A stretch of 64,000 nt of DNA, taken from positions 1,328,820-1,392,819 of the forward strand of contig BCKT01000007.1 of the NCBI GenBank assembly GCA_003116875.1. Reading direction: 5' to 3'. Positions 46,394-58,518 of this stretch are shown one piece after another. Within the stretch, counting starts at the first letter, position 1; each line of letters starts with the position of its first letter. This DNA comes from Takashimella koratensis (lineage: Eukaryota; Basidiomycota; Tremellomycetes; Trichosporonales; Tetragoniomycetaceae). The notes beneath the pieces are model-generated. The model saw only the letters and a program-made list of their open reading frames with translations. It searched no databases and had not been told where the DNA came from. Position numbers and translations under genes: made by a program.

Positions 46394-46400
46394 TATAAAA
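46394..46400 (+). promoter_or_regulatory. TATA box of the DUF4267 gene
   Basis: TATAAAA in the context gggtataaaagcc, 140 bp upstream of the ATG at 46540. The placement fits a core promoter with a short 5' UTR of roughly 100 nt. Confidence 0.6.
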
Positions 46401-46539
46401 GCCATGCAAAAGGCAGTTCCGCCTGACTCAAACTGACAACAGTCCTCAGCGAACCAACGCACACCCCAACCACACACCTCGCGAGCCGCGCTCCACGACC
46501 ACCGCACCAACTCGAACGAGCTCGACCTTCTCTTTGGCA

Positions 46540-46977
46540 ATGCTCAACACACTTCACCTTCCGACCGGGCCACACCAGGTGTCCGGCTACCTTGCGCTCT
46601 TCGTTGGCGGTCTCTTTGCCGCGAATGGGGTAGCGTCCCTCGTCAACCCCGCGGGCGCATCTACCTGGTTCGGTCTTCCCGTTTCCACTCTCCCTACCCG
46701 CACCTCATCTTCTACCCCTACCCCAGCTTCCCCCGATACCCACCCGGCGGCGTTCTTCCCGCTCATCGGAGGTCGTAACCTCATGCTCGGCCTCGCGACG
46801 ACCTACTTCGCCCTCACCAGTCAATGGAACGCTGCAGGTACCGTCATCCTCCTCCACACGGGATCGGTGTTGATCGATTCGTATATCTGTTTCGCGTACG
46901 GAAGGGCGAATGCGTGGATCAACCACGTTGCGTCGATCCCGCTGCTCGTTGGACTCGGCACGGCTTTGCTCAAGTGA
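46540..46977 (+). CDS. Small four-TM membrane protein, DUF4267-like
   Basis: Single-exon gene of 145 residues, unusual among its intron-rich neighbours. It starts at the ATG giving MLNTLHLPTGPHQVSGYLAL. Four hydrophobic segments are visible: YLALFVGGLFAANGVASLV, a second after the conserved-looking FFPLIGGRNLMLGLATTYFA, then GTVILLHTGSVLIDSYICFAYG, and ASIPLLVGLGTALL at the C-terminus. The GGRNL-LGLA motif following a loop and the overall size match DUF4267-type fungal membrane proteins. Function unknown. A Pro/Thr-rich loop (TRTSSSTPTPASPDTHPAA) separates TM1 and TM2. A TATA box lies 140 bp upstream, which suggests inducible expression. Confidence 0.75.
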   Translation: MLNTLHLPTGPHQVSGYLALFVGGLFAANGVASLVNPAGASTWFGLPVSTLPTRTSSSTPTPASPDTHPAAFFPLIGGRNLMLGLATTYFALTSQWNAAGTVILLHTGSVLIDSYICFAYGRANAWINHVASIPLLVGLGTALLK

Positions 46978-48754
46978 AGCATAGGTGAATCTGTCCCACC
47001 ACGCACTCGTTGTGAAGTGGGCGATTTGGTATCCGGAGGCTCACATCCTTGAGAAAGGGTACGGGTCATACGTTGTAGGCAGGTCAAACCAAGGATATGA
47101 AGGCATGAGGTGTCAAGTGAAACTGCGAACGAATCAGATATCATGTGAATGGATGGGAAAGACACGGAGACACAGCTTAGCAGACTCCGTTAATTGATGC
47201 GAACGCACGACTCGTGATCGTGCGGAAGTCGTATCCCAACATCATGACGAATATCTGACATCACTAGTCGATTGGTTCCCGCGCTTTTCTGTGCCAGGTC
47301 CATGCATGTCCAGGGACATTCCCCTGTCCCTAACAAGTATTCACGTCGTGTGCTTGCTGATGTTATTGCTTATACCTGCTTACGACCACGGGTTGATCGA
47401 TTCCCAGAGTCGTTTGATCGGTGACAACTTGCGACCCTTTTACAACTCCCCTTTTTTGCCATGAGGCGGCATCTCGAGATCTTCGATCTTCGGGACTACG
47501 GATGCCCATGCGATCTTCGGCTGCCGATCGCGCATACATTCACAAATGTAACGCCTCTCTTGCTCGGCATGACACCATGTACGTGCGCCTCTCCCCTTTC
47601 ATACCACCTGCTGTCCATAGTGTTAGAGTATCTCGGTTGCACCACTTCTCCGTGGCGGAACGTATGTATCATACGTTATTCAGGTAGGTCAACTGAGCAT
47701 ACGCACTGCGGACCCTAGTCTCGGCGTACCTGTTATCTTATACTATAATAGCTCGGGCACGGAGGTTTAGCAGGGCACGGACAAGAACGGCCGTGGATAG
47801 GATACGGGGAAAAGCGCTTGTTGGTGTGTCGGTCTTTTAGGCAGGTCCTGTCTGCTGATAGTTGAGACTTGGACTGGGGAATTGGAGGTCAGGAGCTCGG
47901 TTGATACCTCGGTAGGTTTAGAGGGGTATGAGGATTGGGAAATTTGAGTTTGACCCACTAAGGCGCAGGTACTGAGGTACCCGCCGCCTTCCCTTGTTCC
48001 AATTCACACCCCTCTCTGCTTTTCGTAAATCACAAACCTGTTGAATCAGGCGAGTCGTCCCGGTCACCGTGGAGAGCACTTGACGGGGGGACAAGCGAGA
48101 GAGCGAGCGAGCGAATAACCAACGTTATGTTCCGCGCGGATCGCACGTCGGATCGGAGACTTTCCCATTCGGAGTTGCTGGTACAATTGGTGGCTTGGGG
48201 CAAGGTTTGGTTCCGGCGAGGGACGAAAAGTCGTACGCAAAAGTGAAGGAGAGTCGTCAGTTCCTTGTCATGACAAGGGGTGAATGAAGCTGAGGGTAGA
48301 CTGAGGGGCTGTGTGAAATGAATCGGTCATGTCGGGCGCGCATCGTGTACGCGTTGGTGTTGCGCAACTCGTCCGGCCCGGGCGAGTCCGACCTGTTTGG
48401 TCCGTTGAGTCCACGGTCTCGACGACGACTCGTTGATCCCCCCACTTTGTCGTTTTCTCGTCGTTCTCCTATCGTTCTATCGACTCCCACTCTGTACCTG
48501 TCATCTCCCTTCTCACGCACGTAACATGGGCTACGACACTGCTCGAGTTCTTAAGTCGACTGGTCGTGCCCATCGCCAAGTCGTCGTGATCGGCTTGGCT
48601 GATCGTGTTGATCACTACGGTCCTCGATCGCGTAGACAAAACCACGCAACTCGGTTGCATCTTCGACAACAAGGCAGGCAATGTTCATACCTATCCACAA
48701 AGTCCATTCCATCTAATCCAGCACAGTCCCAAACCGGCCCCAAACCTGGCTGGA
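46978..48754. other. Convergent intergenic region
   Basis: About 1.8 kb between convergent gene ends. No gene recognised. A + strand frame at 48526 (MGYDTARVLKSTGRAHRQ...) is open for about 95 codons but I cannot tie it to any family. Confidence 0.45.
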
Positions 48755-50531
48755 TCACGAACCAGACTGTATCTGGCTTATTTCCCCACTCACATCCCCG
48801 CTCAGATCACTGACCAGCTGCGCCGGCCCATAATGGTTCGGCGTGGCCATGAAACTTCTCGAACTGATTGCTTGTTCCGCCTCGGTCTGTTGGAACTTGT
48901 ATATCCCCAATAGGATGGCGGTGAGGAGGAGTGTGATGGAGATGAACATCCAGATGATCGCGTAGTCTGTAGGATAGTCGCGGAAAGAGTAGTGGGTCAG
49001 CACTGATTGACTTAGACAGAGACCATCGACTAGCTGATAACTACTACTCACGGTATTTGCCAGCCTTATGACTATGCTGTTAGAGAGTATCAGCTTACAA
49101 CTCATCCTAAGAGGCTTTCCATCCTCCATTCCGACCACCGCAAAGCTGAACTCCACTTACACCAGGCCCATACTTCTTCTCCATTCTCTTATCATGAATC
49201 TTCGTATACGCTGTGACATCACTCGGGTACTTTGAATTCACAATACCGTCAGTGATGATATCGTTGACGGCGTAGAGGGCACTCATGAGACCGATGCCGA
49301 TGAATGCGAAACGGAGGGCGATCGAGTCGGAGAAGTACCAGCAGATGATGAGGATAGTCATGATGAAGATTTGAACACCGAGCATTCTGGCAATGGGCAA
49401 AAATCCACGAAATCATATGTTAGCACGCGAACAAGAGGGTGATTCTTCACATCTACTCACATATCCAGGGAGACCATCTTATCCTCATCCGTCTCCCCAT
49501 TATCATCCGTCTCCAACGACTCTCTCGCCCTCTTCACTTTCCCATGTCGAGGATGATCATGGTGGTCTCTATGGTCTACCCATTGCCTCATCCTCGCACT
49601 GCAGCAGAAACAACACCCGATGAAATGGAAGAACTTGACAAGTTTCGGAGAGTGGTAGTATATCCCAAATTTGGTGAGGACTGATGCACAGACAATGATG
49701 GAGATGAGTGAGGCGATGCCGAAGATGAGCAGGGCGTATTTGGACCATAAGGTGTCGACTGGGTAGCCTCAGCGTGGCTTATGGTGGACGGGATGTCGAC
49801 TGAGAGAGGTTGATATGAACTTACATCCACAGAAGAGTAGCAAAGTACCGAAGACGCAACTTCCTCTGTTTCGTGGTCAGCTTTGCGGTCGAATATACAC
49901 GAAAGCTGTAAGATATGGGAAAGCTCACATGTACCCCGCAGCGAGAGTGACCATCGGTGCTGGTTTATGGCCTTTTCGAAACTCGGTCAACCCGCCTTCG
50001 TTCGCTGTGAGTCACATTTAGCCTCTACTCTACTCTTTTGAGTTGCAGTATCTGTCGCTCAACTTACCTTCAACGATGATAAACTGCACTTTCCCACCAG
50101 TCAATGTCCCCACGATCGCATGAGATGTCTGGTGACGTATCAGCTTCGGTTTTCCGCACCTCCGTAAGCTATTCACTCACCTCATGGTACAGCACCGTCA
50201 AGATCTTGAGTGGCCACAGTACAGGGATATACTTCAACCCTCTAACCTTGTTCCCCTCAAAATCCAAAAACGTCGCTCGACCGTAAGGTATCCCCTTCCT
50301 GTTGTCACCAAATGCATTAGCACATGCTCCTCATCTTACGAATGTACTAGGCTTTTGTGCGTTGAGCCTTGCCGACAGACGCAGGACGTACCAAAGACAA
50401 ACGATGATCACGAAACTTAAAGCGATCGCGAAAAGGCTCTCCTTCTGCGCATCTCGGTACGTGTTCGGATTCCAGAATTCAAAAGTCGTATCGTTATCTG
50501 CGACTAACCAGGCCGAATACGCCGCGCCCAT
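48755..50531 (-). CDS. Peptidase M50B-like integral membrane protein
   Basis: Minus-strand gene of about eight exons. Start MGAAYSAWLVADNDTTFEFW, then a first TM segment (FAIALSFVIIVCLW). The joined exons read LKILTVLYHE|TSHAIVGTLTGGKVQFIIVE, giving an HETSH motif, the HExxH zinc-metalloprotease signature of M50-type site-2 proteases; an intron falls inside the motif. The following exon has ANEGGLTEFRKGHKPAPMVTLAAGYMG, as expected for the M50B-like family, followed by several TM segments (FGTLLLFCG, YALLIFGIASLISIIVCA, VQIFIMTILIICWYFSD, FAFIGIGLMSALYAVNDII with the ND motif). The last exon holds DYAIIWMFISITLLLTAILLG and a polar tail ending SQIQSGS*. Its substrate is unknown. Lies 271 bp downstream of the Mdm1 stop on the same strand. 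Some middle exon ends are approximate. Confidence 0.84.
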
Positions 50532-50801
50532 CTTGGATAACCCAAAATGATGTCCTCAATCGTTGAACTTGCCGCAATCTGGATACGGGTTCAGCAAATT
50601 TGGATCATGCGTCAGATCCTGGGTACGTTTTGTCACTCACGCATGACTCCATGACTCTACCACCTGAAACGTATGCACAAAGGAAGTCTCCTTGTCGATA
50701 CACATAGGATGCCACACCCAATCCCGCTCACCCCTCTCCGCGCCACCATGACCCCTCCGCCAATCAGACCACCTTTCAGCCGAGTAGAAAGGAACGTTTG
50801 C

Positions 50802-53800
50802 TCAGTCCTGTTTTGGATGAGGAAACAGGGCGCCAAACAACTACACCCAACACACCGATTGATCCAACCCGTCAGCGAGTGCACACGTCCATTGACTCAA
50901 AGGTCTACCCACCTCATCGAGGATACAAAGCATGAGGTGCTGGTTGAGTCGTTTATCCTGTAGCGCGCCAAACACGCGCCTTGCTGCTCGGCGGGCATTC
51001 CCTCGTCCGATCATGTTCGCCGCAACGTCTGTGTCCCAATTATCAGCGTCTCTCCCTCACTCTCATCGGATGGACATCCACGCAGTAATGGAGCATTCTG
51101 AGCATGTACCCCCGGCTAACCTGGAATCAACAGGGCCATCTTTCTACTTGCCCTCAACCTCGTCTCGCTCTTCTCCTCCTCGGTACGCGGGACACTCGGC
51201 GGCCTCCTCTCCCCGCCAGGCCAAAGGGTCTCTTGAAACCCTGCCAAAGTGCGTTCGATCGATTCGTCCGAAGTCAGGCTCTTCAACGAATCGCGGACTT
51301 TGCTATGGGTCAAGGAGGTCAGACTCTGCGATAGACATGTGCTGGGAAAAACTGTCGAAAGACCTTGAAGGCAGATAGTAGAAGCGAAGAGACCGGTGTA
51401 GGCAGTTTTGAACAGAAATCCAGACTTACCGCTCAATGGTACTCCCCAAGATTTGTTGGAGGATAATGACAATCGCCTGCCTTCTTAACCAATTATTCTC
51501 TTTCAGATCGAACAATTCGATGAAGAAATCGCAAATTGGGACAGTGAAAGCTCCTACTGCTGTTTCCCCACCTATTGGTTGCATTGCGGCTGGTAGATTA
51601 CCGGCGCCCGGTGTTCTTTGCGCCGAAGACGTGGATCCCGACCCGGGTAATCCGCTGCCTGGGCCTGAGCCTGGGCCTGCTGAGCCCGGTCTGACCCAGT
51701 GCGACCCCTTGAGCGCACTCGGGACGAGACCCGCTAGGTCTTCACCCACACCGACGAGCCCCCCAATCCCCTCGGCGACGTCCACAAGCTGACGGCCCAA
51801 GGTATGCGACATGAGGTCCAACATCGAGGGGCCTAACAGCGCATCGTCGAGTGAACTCGCCATGGTCTTGTAGATCGATTTGACGAGGTTGTGAGGCGCA
51901 AGGCTGGAAAAAGCAGTGGTATTCGCCCCGATGCTGGAATCGGAAGAGGTCGTGCCGACTCGGACGGAAGATTGGGAGAGGAAAGCGCGGAGGTGGGGGC
52001 CTTCGCAGATGCGACTGCAGGCAACGAGCGACTGCAGGCACAGGCGTCAGCACTCACACAATACCTTAACAAGCCAAGCTGAAACTACCTTCGTCGCCAT
52101 CTGAAAGACCCAACACTCACTTGTAGATACCTCTCCAACCCGGTCCGTCTCGACTCTACAAAGCTCGCCGACATATTCGAGACCAATCTCTTCCCTGGGA
52201 TCTCCACAACCCTCTTAACCTCCTCCTGTACCGCTTGATCCCCTGTCATTGCCCAATCTTTTATCGCTCTATCCAATTCCCAAAACTCATTATACCTTCT
52301 CGCGACGACCCAACTAATTCCTATCCTTCCATCATCTTCCATTTGGCTGACTTCGATCGTATACCGTACGACCCCTTTACCTTCTCCGTCCTCGGCAACG
52401 ACAGAGGACGGGATACTCACTCGGGTACGACCAGGAACGAGGCGGTTCTCTTCCTCTTGCTGCTCGAATTGAGCTTTCTGGAAGATCGCCGTTCGCTGTT
52501 CTCGCCGAATCGAGGAAAGAGAACGTTGAAGCAATCGAAGCTCTTTCTGGTTACCCGTCAACTCGGCTTGCCGGATCAGCGAATCCAATAGCGCTTCGTG
52601 CTTGACCAGATCCTGGATCTTATCTTGCAACCGTGCAATCTCGACTGAAAGCTGGAGATCACCGGGGGCTGCGAGCTGTACGACATCCTGAGCGTCGTCC
52701 GCTGCGATATCCTGCGTATCTTCCACCTCGTCTTCGTCGGCGGACTCGTCGTCAAAGATATGCTTGGGCTTGTCAGACCCCAACAGGAGCTTCGACATAC
52801 TGCTCCGCCTCGCGAGGGCTGTTGTGTGAGGCGTTGCAGTAGTACCCGTCGTCGTAACCCCGGCTGACGCGACTCGAGGCGCCGAGGGCGTCGTTTTCCC
52901 ACGCACCGTTCCTAGATCCTCGACACTCCTCGACGTCTTCAACTTGCTCGCGCCAAGTTCCATCGGTCGAGTTGGAAGTATCATCGACGCCGAAGGTGAC
53001 CTCAGCGGATCTATCTCGTTTGACAATTTTGAATCCAATACCCGACTCGAGACCATATCGTCTGAGGCAATAATCTCGTTCAGCGCAGCTTGAATCGCCT
53101 CAATCCTCTGGACTTGGACATAATCGTCGTCGTCGTCGTCGTCTCCGTGTAGTCCGAGCCCATCGTCGTCGTCGTCTTCGAACAACTTGGATCGTTCCTC
53201 GGTCTTTGCGCCTTCCCCGCCGGAGATGAGAAAGTCGAGGTGGCTCATGCCCCTTTGCATTGGGGGCGGGGTGGCCGGGATCGATAGGGAAGGGGACATG
53301 GACGTGGCGCGGGAGGTCTCGTTGGGCGTGACTTGGCGTGACCCACGAGCAGGCGCGTCAAAGTGCGGCGCCGAGGTAGTGATTGATGCCGAAGGTGCGA
53401 CTGAGGAAACAGGTGTGAACGTGCCGTTCACGAGGTGTGGGCGCCTTGAGGCTGGCGGGTGCTGTGCTGGTGGATGCTGCACATCAGGTAGGCGGTGGAT
53501 AGTAGGCAGAGGCGCGGTCAACTGTCGGCTCGGATGCGATACCGGTGCTGGAGGTGGGGAAAGCATCACCGCTGGGCCCAACTGCGGGCTGAGCGACTTT
53601 GCTCGACTCGGATGAGGTAACGCAGGCGGGGNGACTTTCTTCAATTCCGCAACAGCTTTCAAAAACAATTCACTCGCGTGGAAAGTCTTCCAATCCTCGT
53701 CCTCCATCTGCTCGTAGACCGCCTTTTGGGCGGCATACATCGCGTGCTTGGCTCGCCTCGCGTCGGTTGGTGATAGCCGGGGTCCGAGCCCAGCTTCGAC

Positions 53801-55718
53801 TTCTTTAGGGACCGGTCTCGTTGCGAATTCCGTGATCACCTCGGCGTATCGAGTGGGGACAGCCATGGCGCTCGGACCGGTGGAAGGTGCGAAATACGCC
53901 TGATACAAGAACGTGATATCTTCCTCTAATGTCGCGCCGATCACTGCTTGTGGGAGCGAGCTATCGAGTAAGCTCTCGAGCGCGGAATGCTGCCCGACCG
54001 ACTCAAGGGGGTCTTTAAACCCCTCCACGGTGAGCCAGAATTGAAGTAGTCGGGATCGGCCACGTCGTTCCATATACTCGAGCCAGTAAGCGAGTGAAGA
54101 AGGGTCGGAGAGGATAGCGTAGAGGTTGATATCTGCCGACGCGGATACCCCTGCAGGCGGTGGAGACATGAGCGAGGGGGGTATCTATGTGTGGGTCAGC
54201 GTTGAGTCTCAACCGCAGAACAGCCTTACTCACCGTCGGCTGACCCGAGAGAACACCTATCCGACCATCTATCTGTGCTCTGGCCTTTTCCAACCTATGC
54301 ACATACCTCTCCGCGCGCTTCAGCCTCCTCTCTCCATCTTTCCCTTCATGGTTCGCGGCCAATACCGCTGTATGCGCTGCCCTCGCCGCACGCAGCTCCC
54401 TATCGACATCCGCTCGGAGTCTTCGAGCCTCCCCTAGCGTCTTCAACTTGGGTATCGATCGCATAAAGTCGTCGAATTGTTTCGTGCTCGAGTGGGATGA
54501 GATAGATGTCGATGCGGTCGTACGACGGAGAGGAGAAGACGAGGGTTTCTTGGATGACGTTGGGGATGAGGTCGGGTTGGGCAAGGACGAAAGGGCAGAG
54601 AGGAACTGGTCGACTTGTTTTCTGTACTTGTCAGCGGGGTCTTGTATGAGATATTAGGAGAGACGACCAACTCACTGCTCGTGGAGATACTTGCCTCCCT
54701 TGTCGTCAATCTGCTTGTTCCAGAAGTCGCTATCGCACAGCATCTGGAAGACGGGCACCATGATTGTCCCTATCACGATCTCCCTCACTAGTGTCGTCAC
54801 CACCGCTGTCCTCTCTTTCTCCGGAATGAGCTGGGTCAGAGCTGGGCCTAGAACAACGCGAAAGTGCGCTTCGATCGAAGCGACGGACGCTTCGAGGCCC
54901 AGGTGGACCTGTGAAGAGAGTGCGTCGTGCACCTTTGTTGGAAGAGGAAGTGGCAATGCGCTTGGTGAGCCTGAGGAAGAAGAGTTGGGGGCACCCGTAG
55001 CTCCCGCGAGGTGTTCCACGGAGCGGTAATGTTGTAGATGATCAGTGACGATCGGTAAGATTCGAGAAACGACGACGTTTGACCAATCGACGACCTCGGC
55101 GTGTCGTGCAATCTCGCCAAGCGCGTGCCGGATGATCCCTTCGACGGCGTCGGGGAAGGCAGGAGAGGGTGAGAGACGGGTGTACCAAGGGAGGACGAAG
55201 CTGGTTCGGATGAGCGAGAGGAGAGTGTCGAGGCGCTTGTTCACTCGAGGTCCGGCGTGTTTGTGCACTGGTGGGAATCGAGGACGTAATGGGTACGTCG
55301 AGGCTGTGGATAAGGAGCTACTCTCACCTGCCCCTGGAGCCGTTACAATCTCTGCTGGGTTCGTACGCTCTTCCCACTCGCGCTTCGTCAAGACCGCCGA
55401 CCAAGCTGACGGTGTCGCAAACTTCATCTGCCGTAGAGCATGCCTCCTCCTCTGCGGCTCCAGGGAGCCTGGTACGCGGCCCGAACGAACTACGGAGGCA
55501 AGGAGCGAGAGCGCGGCAATTGCTATGGCGGTGATGAGGAGGAGAGGGAGGAAGAGGAGGGTCTGGAGGACGCTGAGTCGATGTAGGATGAAAGCGAAGA
55601 GGACGGTCCCGCTCGCTGAGAGGAGGACGCGGTTAGAAGGGAGCGCCGGCCTCGGTGGGGCAGGTGGGCGGAGAGGAGGGTGACCGGGGCCGCGAGGGAG
55701 GGGAGGGGAGGTGGACAT
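50802..55718 (-). CDS. MDM1: Mdm1/SNX13-family sorting nexin (PXA-RGS-PX-Nexin_C)
   Basis: Seven exons (55718-54676, 54621-54234, 54184-52121, 52031-51430, 51302-51121, 51028-50913, 50840-50802), 4434 nt, 1477 residues, all phases consistent. The N-terminus has two hydrophobic segments (VLLSASGTVLFAFILHRL, LLFLPLLLITAIAIAALSLL) that anchor the protein in the ER. The PXA domain follows (NKRLDTLLSLIRTSFVLPWY to FWNKQIDDKGGKYLHEQ), then a coiled region, then the RGS domain (AYWLEYMERRGRSRLLQFWL). A Ser-rich acidic linker leads to the PX domain (YTIEVSQMEDDGRIGISWVV, RRYNEFWELDRAIKDW, PGKRLVSNM), and Nexin_C ends the protein (LVDVAEG..., ANMIGRGNARRAARRVFGAL, LFPHPKQD*). Yeast Mdm1 and human SNX13/14/25 tether the ER to the vacuole/lysosome or lipid droplets. 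One N at 53632 leaves a residue unknown but the frame is open. Confidence 0.94.
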
Positions 55719-56221
55719 GGTGAGAGGGGAAGGGCGAAGGGAGGGGGAGGGAGGGGGATGAGAGGTGGACGCTGGCCAAGGAGCGGCCCGGGCAACGATC
55801 CGCGCCCCCGATCAACGCGAGCGGGCGGGGAGGTTGGGTGGAGTGGGTGGTCTCAGAGAGCGGGCGGCATGGGCGTAGGCGTATGTGAGGAGTGTTCAAG
55901 CGGTAGATGGCGAGTGAGAACGGTATGTGGTGGTCGTGATGGTAGGTGATGATGGAATGGGTGGATGGTAGAATGGTTGTGAACTGGAAATGGACGTGGA
56001 CACGGTTTTGTCAACAATCGGTTACTACAGTGGCACCGAGGCGTCGCTACCCACTTCCCGCTTTCCGACCTGCCATATTCTCTGCATCAAACAAGTACTA
56101 GATTGCCCGTCGTACAGTACATCTACAGAATGACAGGTACTGTGCTTTGCTCATTGGTCCTTCGGCAGTCATCAAAGAACACTGCTCCATCATTGACCAC
56201 TTCTTCCCCTTGACTCGTCGA
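55719..56221. other. Intergenic, MDM1 promoter
   Basis: About 500 bp upstream of MDM1 and downstream of the multi-TM gene. Nothing specific seen. Confidence 0.5.
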
Positions 56222-58518
56222 TCAATTTGCATACCCCCAGAAAGTCGATGTCATCAGGGGATGTGAAATTCCTTCACTCGGTATAAAGTTGACGTCCTCG
56301 AGTTTCCCCCCGGACTGGGTATGGATGTAATGCATCCCGATCGGAGGCTGGGGTGGGTAGGGTGGGTAGGGTGGGTAGGGTGGGCAGGGAGTGAGAAGCG
56401 GTCAGCGATAGAGATGTAGGCACAAGTGAAGGGATTAAGGGCCAAGGAGAATATACGCGAAGGGATAGACGGTAATCAAGAAAGTGGAGAGGGAAGGAAG
56501 AAGTAAATGTGTGAAGAAGAAGGGTGTAGAGACTCGGCTTACAGCGATAAGAGTAGTATCCCCCGAATCAGCGGGCTTGGTGATCGTTCTCGACCCCGAG
56601 GCTTCTCGAACAGCCGCACTAGTCACGGGCTCTTTACTCTTATCTTTCTCCTTCTCCTTTTCTTTCGACGATGACGACGATGATGATGACGACGACGACG
56701 AAGAAGATGACGACGGTTTCGAAGATGATGAAGACGACGATGATGAGGAACTACCTGATTTCGCCTTGGCTTCCGCTTTCGCTTTCTCTTCTTTCATCGC
56801 CTGCATCTTTGCCATCTTTGCCTTGTCCTCTGCGTTCGGCTCGGACCCAGACTTGCCGCTGCTACCCCCGCTACTTCCACTCGGCCTACTGCTGCTACCT
56901 CCACTACTACCGCTACTGCTCCCACTGCTTGAAACAGGCGGCACAGGCGCTACTGTCGTGTCTACGTTAAGTTCTTGTGAAACCACCTGCATTGAGAAGA
57001 AGAGAAGTAATAAGAACCCCAGAGTTCGGTTCACTACACCCCAAGGCCCGTGTCAGCGCTTCTACCTCTGCCAGTGATCAGCTCGACTCACCGAAACTGA
57101 TTCCGAGGATCATGACGAGGTACTTTGTCCTCGTGAGTTTTCGGTTCTGCCTGCGACCTCATCAGCAGGCATTATCCCATTTACTTCCTCAGCCCATCCC
57201 GTGATTGGCCGATAATCAAACTTACTTCTCTTTGACAGCCTGGACGATCTTAGCCGCTTCACCAGCTTTCTTCGCGGCGTCAGCTTCTTTCGGTTTTCTA
57301 GCTTCCTCTTCTTTCTTCTTCGCTTTGGCTTTGGCTTCTTCCTCTGCGGCTGCTTTCGCTTTCTCCTTCTCCTTTTCCTTCTCTTTCTCTTGGTCTTTCT
57401 CCTTCTCCTTCTCTTTTTCCTTTTCTTTTGCTTTTTCCTTCTCTTTATCTTTCTTCCCCTTTTCTCCTTTCGCTTCCTCCTCTTTCGGCTTTTCAGGTCG
57501 ATTAAAGTGTCCTCTATCGGTTCATTAGTCAAATTCATTGTCTCTTGGTCCCACCTCGCCCATACATCTCATCAACCTCTCCTCCGCTGCCTCTCGAGTA
57601 CTCACACATGAGCCGGGTTCCCACTCTCCCACCACAACTCTGGCCCCTGGGACCCCGCGTACCCCATCGGAAACGGCCAAGGTAACATCCTCGTCAACCG
57701 ATTCGTCAAGAACGCCGACGGGTGCGCACGGAGGTCATCCCATGGTGACGGTTCTGAATCTTCTTCTGCTTTCTCCTCTTTCTTCGCTTTCTTGGCTGCT
57801 TCTTCCTTGGCTTTCTCCTTCTCTTTGTCACGGGATGAGGACGAGGACGAGGAAGAAGAAGAAGAGGCTTTCTTATCTTCTTCTTGAACCCGCTCAGCGG
57901 CGAATCGGTTCCACATGAGGAAGAACCTAATCAGAACAGTCGGTGAGCTACCGTCATTGGTTGCTTGCGAGAGATAGCTCACTCACAACAGAAAGGCAAT
58001 CGTGATGTGCACATAGGTCAAATGCAGCCTGGGGACTCCCGGTAGTAGCCCCAACATCTGCGTACCTGCCAAGGTGAGCATGATCGTATCCCTTCTAGCA
58101 CTATTTAGCGTCCACTCACAGAGTGCGATCATGATGATCACAAACCCCCACATCAAAATTCTTGGCGCCATTTCGCTAGACCCCATCAGTTCTTGTTCAC
58201 ATATACCTCGCCTCCCGCCCTCTCTCTGCCTTTCCCTCTCCCCTTTCGCCTGCTTTCTTTCCCCGCCGTTTCCAACCTCTATTAACCCGAATTAACTCAC
58301 AACATACGCTCCGATTCAGGCAAGACCCCCTGCATCGCATTACTCGCCATGAAGAGCACCATCCCCACAATGAGGATGATGTACACCGGTGCTGGGCCTA
58401 CGACGCTTTCGATGACCGAGGGCGGAGTCCAGGGGTTGTACCCGTACCCACCATAGCCCTGGGCATTGCCGGCGGCGCCGTAGCCGCCGGGAACGGCCCA
58501 AGGGTAGGGTGCGTACAT
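56222..58518 (-). CDS. Multi-pass membrane protein with Lys/Glu-rich and poly-Ser loops, unrecognised
   Basis: Eight exons (58518-58301, 58175-58120, 58065-57987, 57926-57606, 57513-57226, 57150-57092, 57033-56543, 56347-56222), 1638 nt, 545 residues, all phases consistent. The start is Gly/Tyr-rich (MYAPYPWAVPGGYGAAG), followed by TM segments VYIILIVGMVLFMASNAM, ILMWGFVIIMIALCTQMLG and YVHITIAFLLFFLMWNRF. A long charged loop follows: an S11 run, then EKAKEEAAKKAKKEEKAEED, a conserved-looking WDDLRAHPSAFLTNRL...PFPMGYAGSQGPELWWESG patch, and a Lys-Glu repeat block of about 90 residues. TM segments YLVMILGISFV and LGFLLLLFFSMQVV come next, then poly-Ser blocks and the C-terminus VNFIPSEGISHPLMTSTFWG. 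I do not recognise a family. The KE-rich blocks would form charged single helices. Repeat-driven codon use (AAG/GAG versus AAA/GAA) differs from the neighbours. Confidence 0.72.
56349..56388. repeat. GGGTGGGTA tandem repeat beside a splice acceptor
   Basis: About four G-rich units (gggtgggtag) in + orientation. On the minus-strand transcript they read CCCACCCTACC and sit directly upstream of the last acceptor (56348) of the multi-TM gene, replacing the usual polypyrimidine tract. Confidence 0.7.

Larger units (their letters stand above)
45094..46539. other. Divergent intergenic region, YPD1 and DUF4267 genes
   Basis: About 1.45 kb. Contains a GACGGC microsatellite and a TATA box, described separately. 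No gene recognised. Confidence 0.5.

Noticed and set aside
48526..48813. Open + strand frame starting MGYDTARVLKSTGRAHRQ
   Set aside because: Considered as a small ribosomal-type protein, but no family motif fits, and it overlaps the 3' region of the M50B-like gene.
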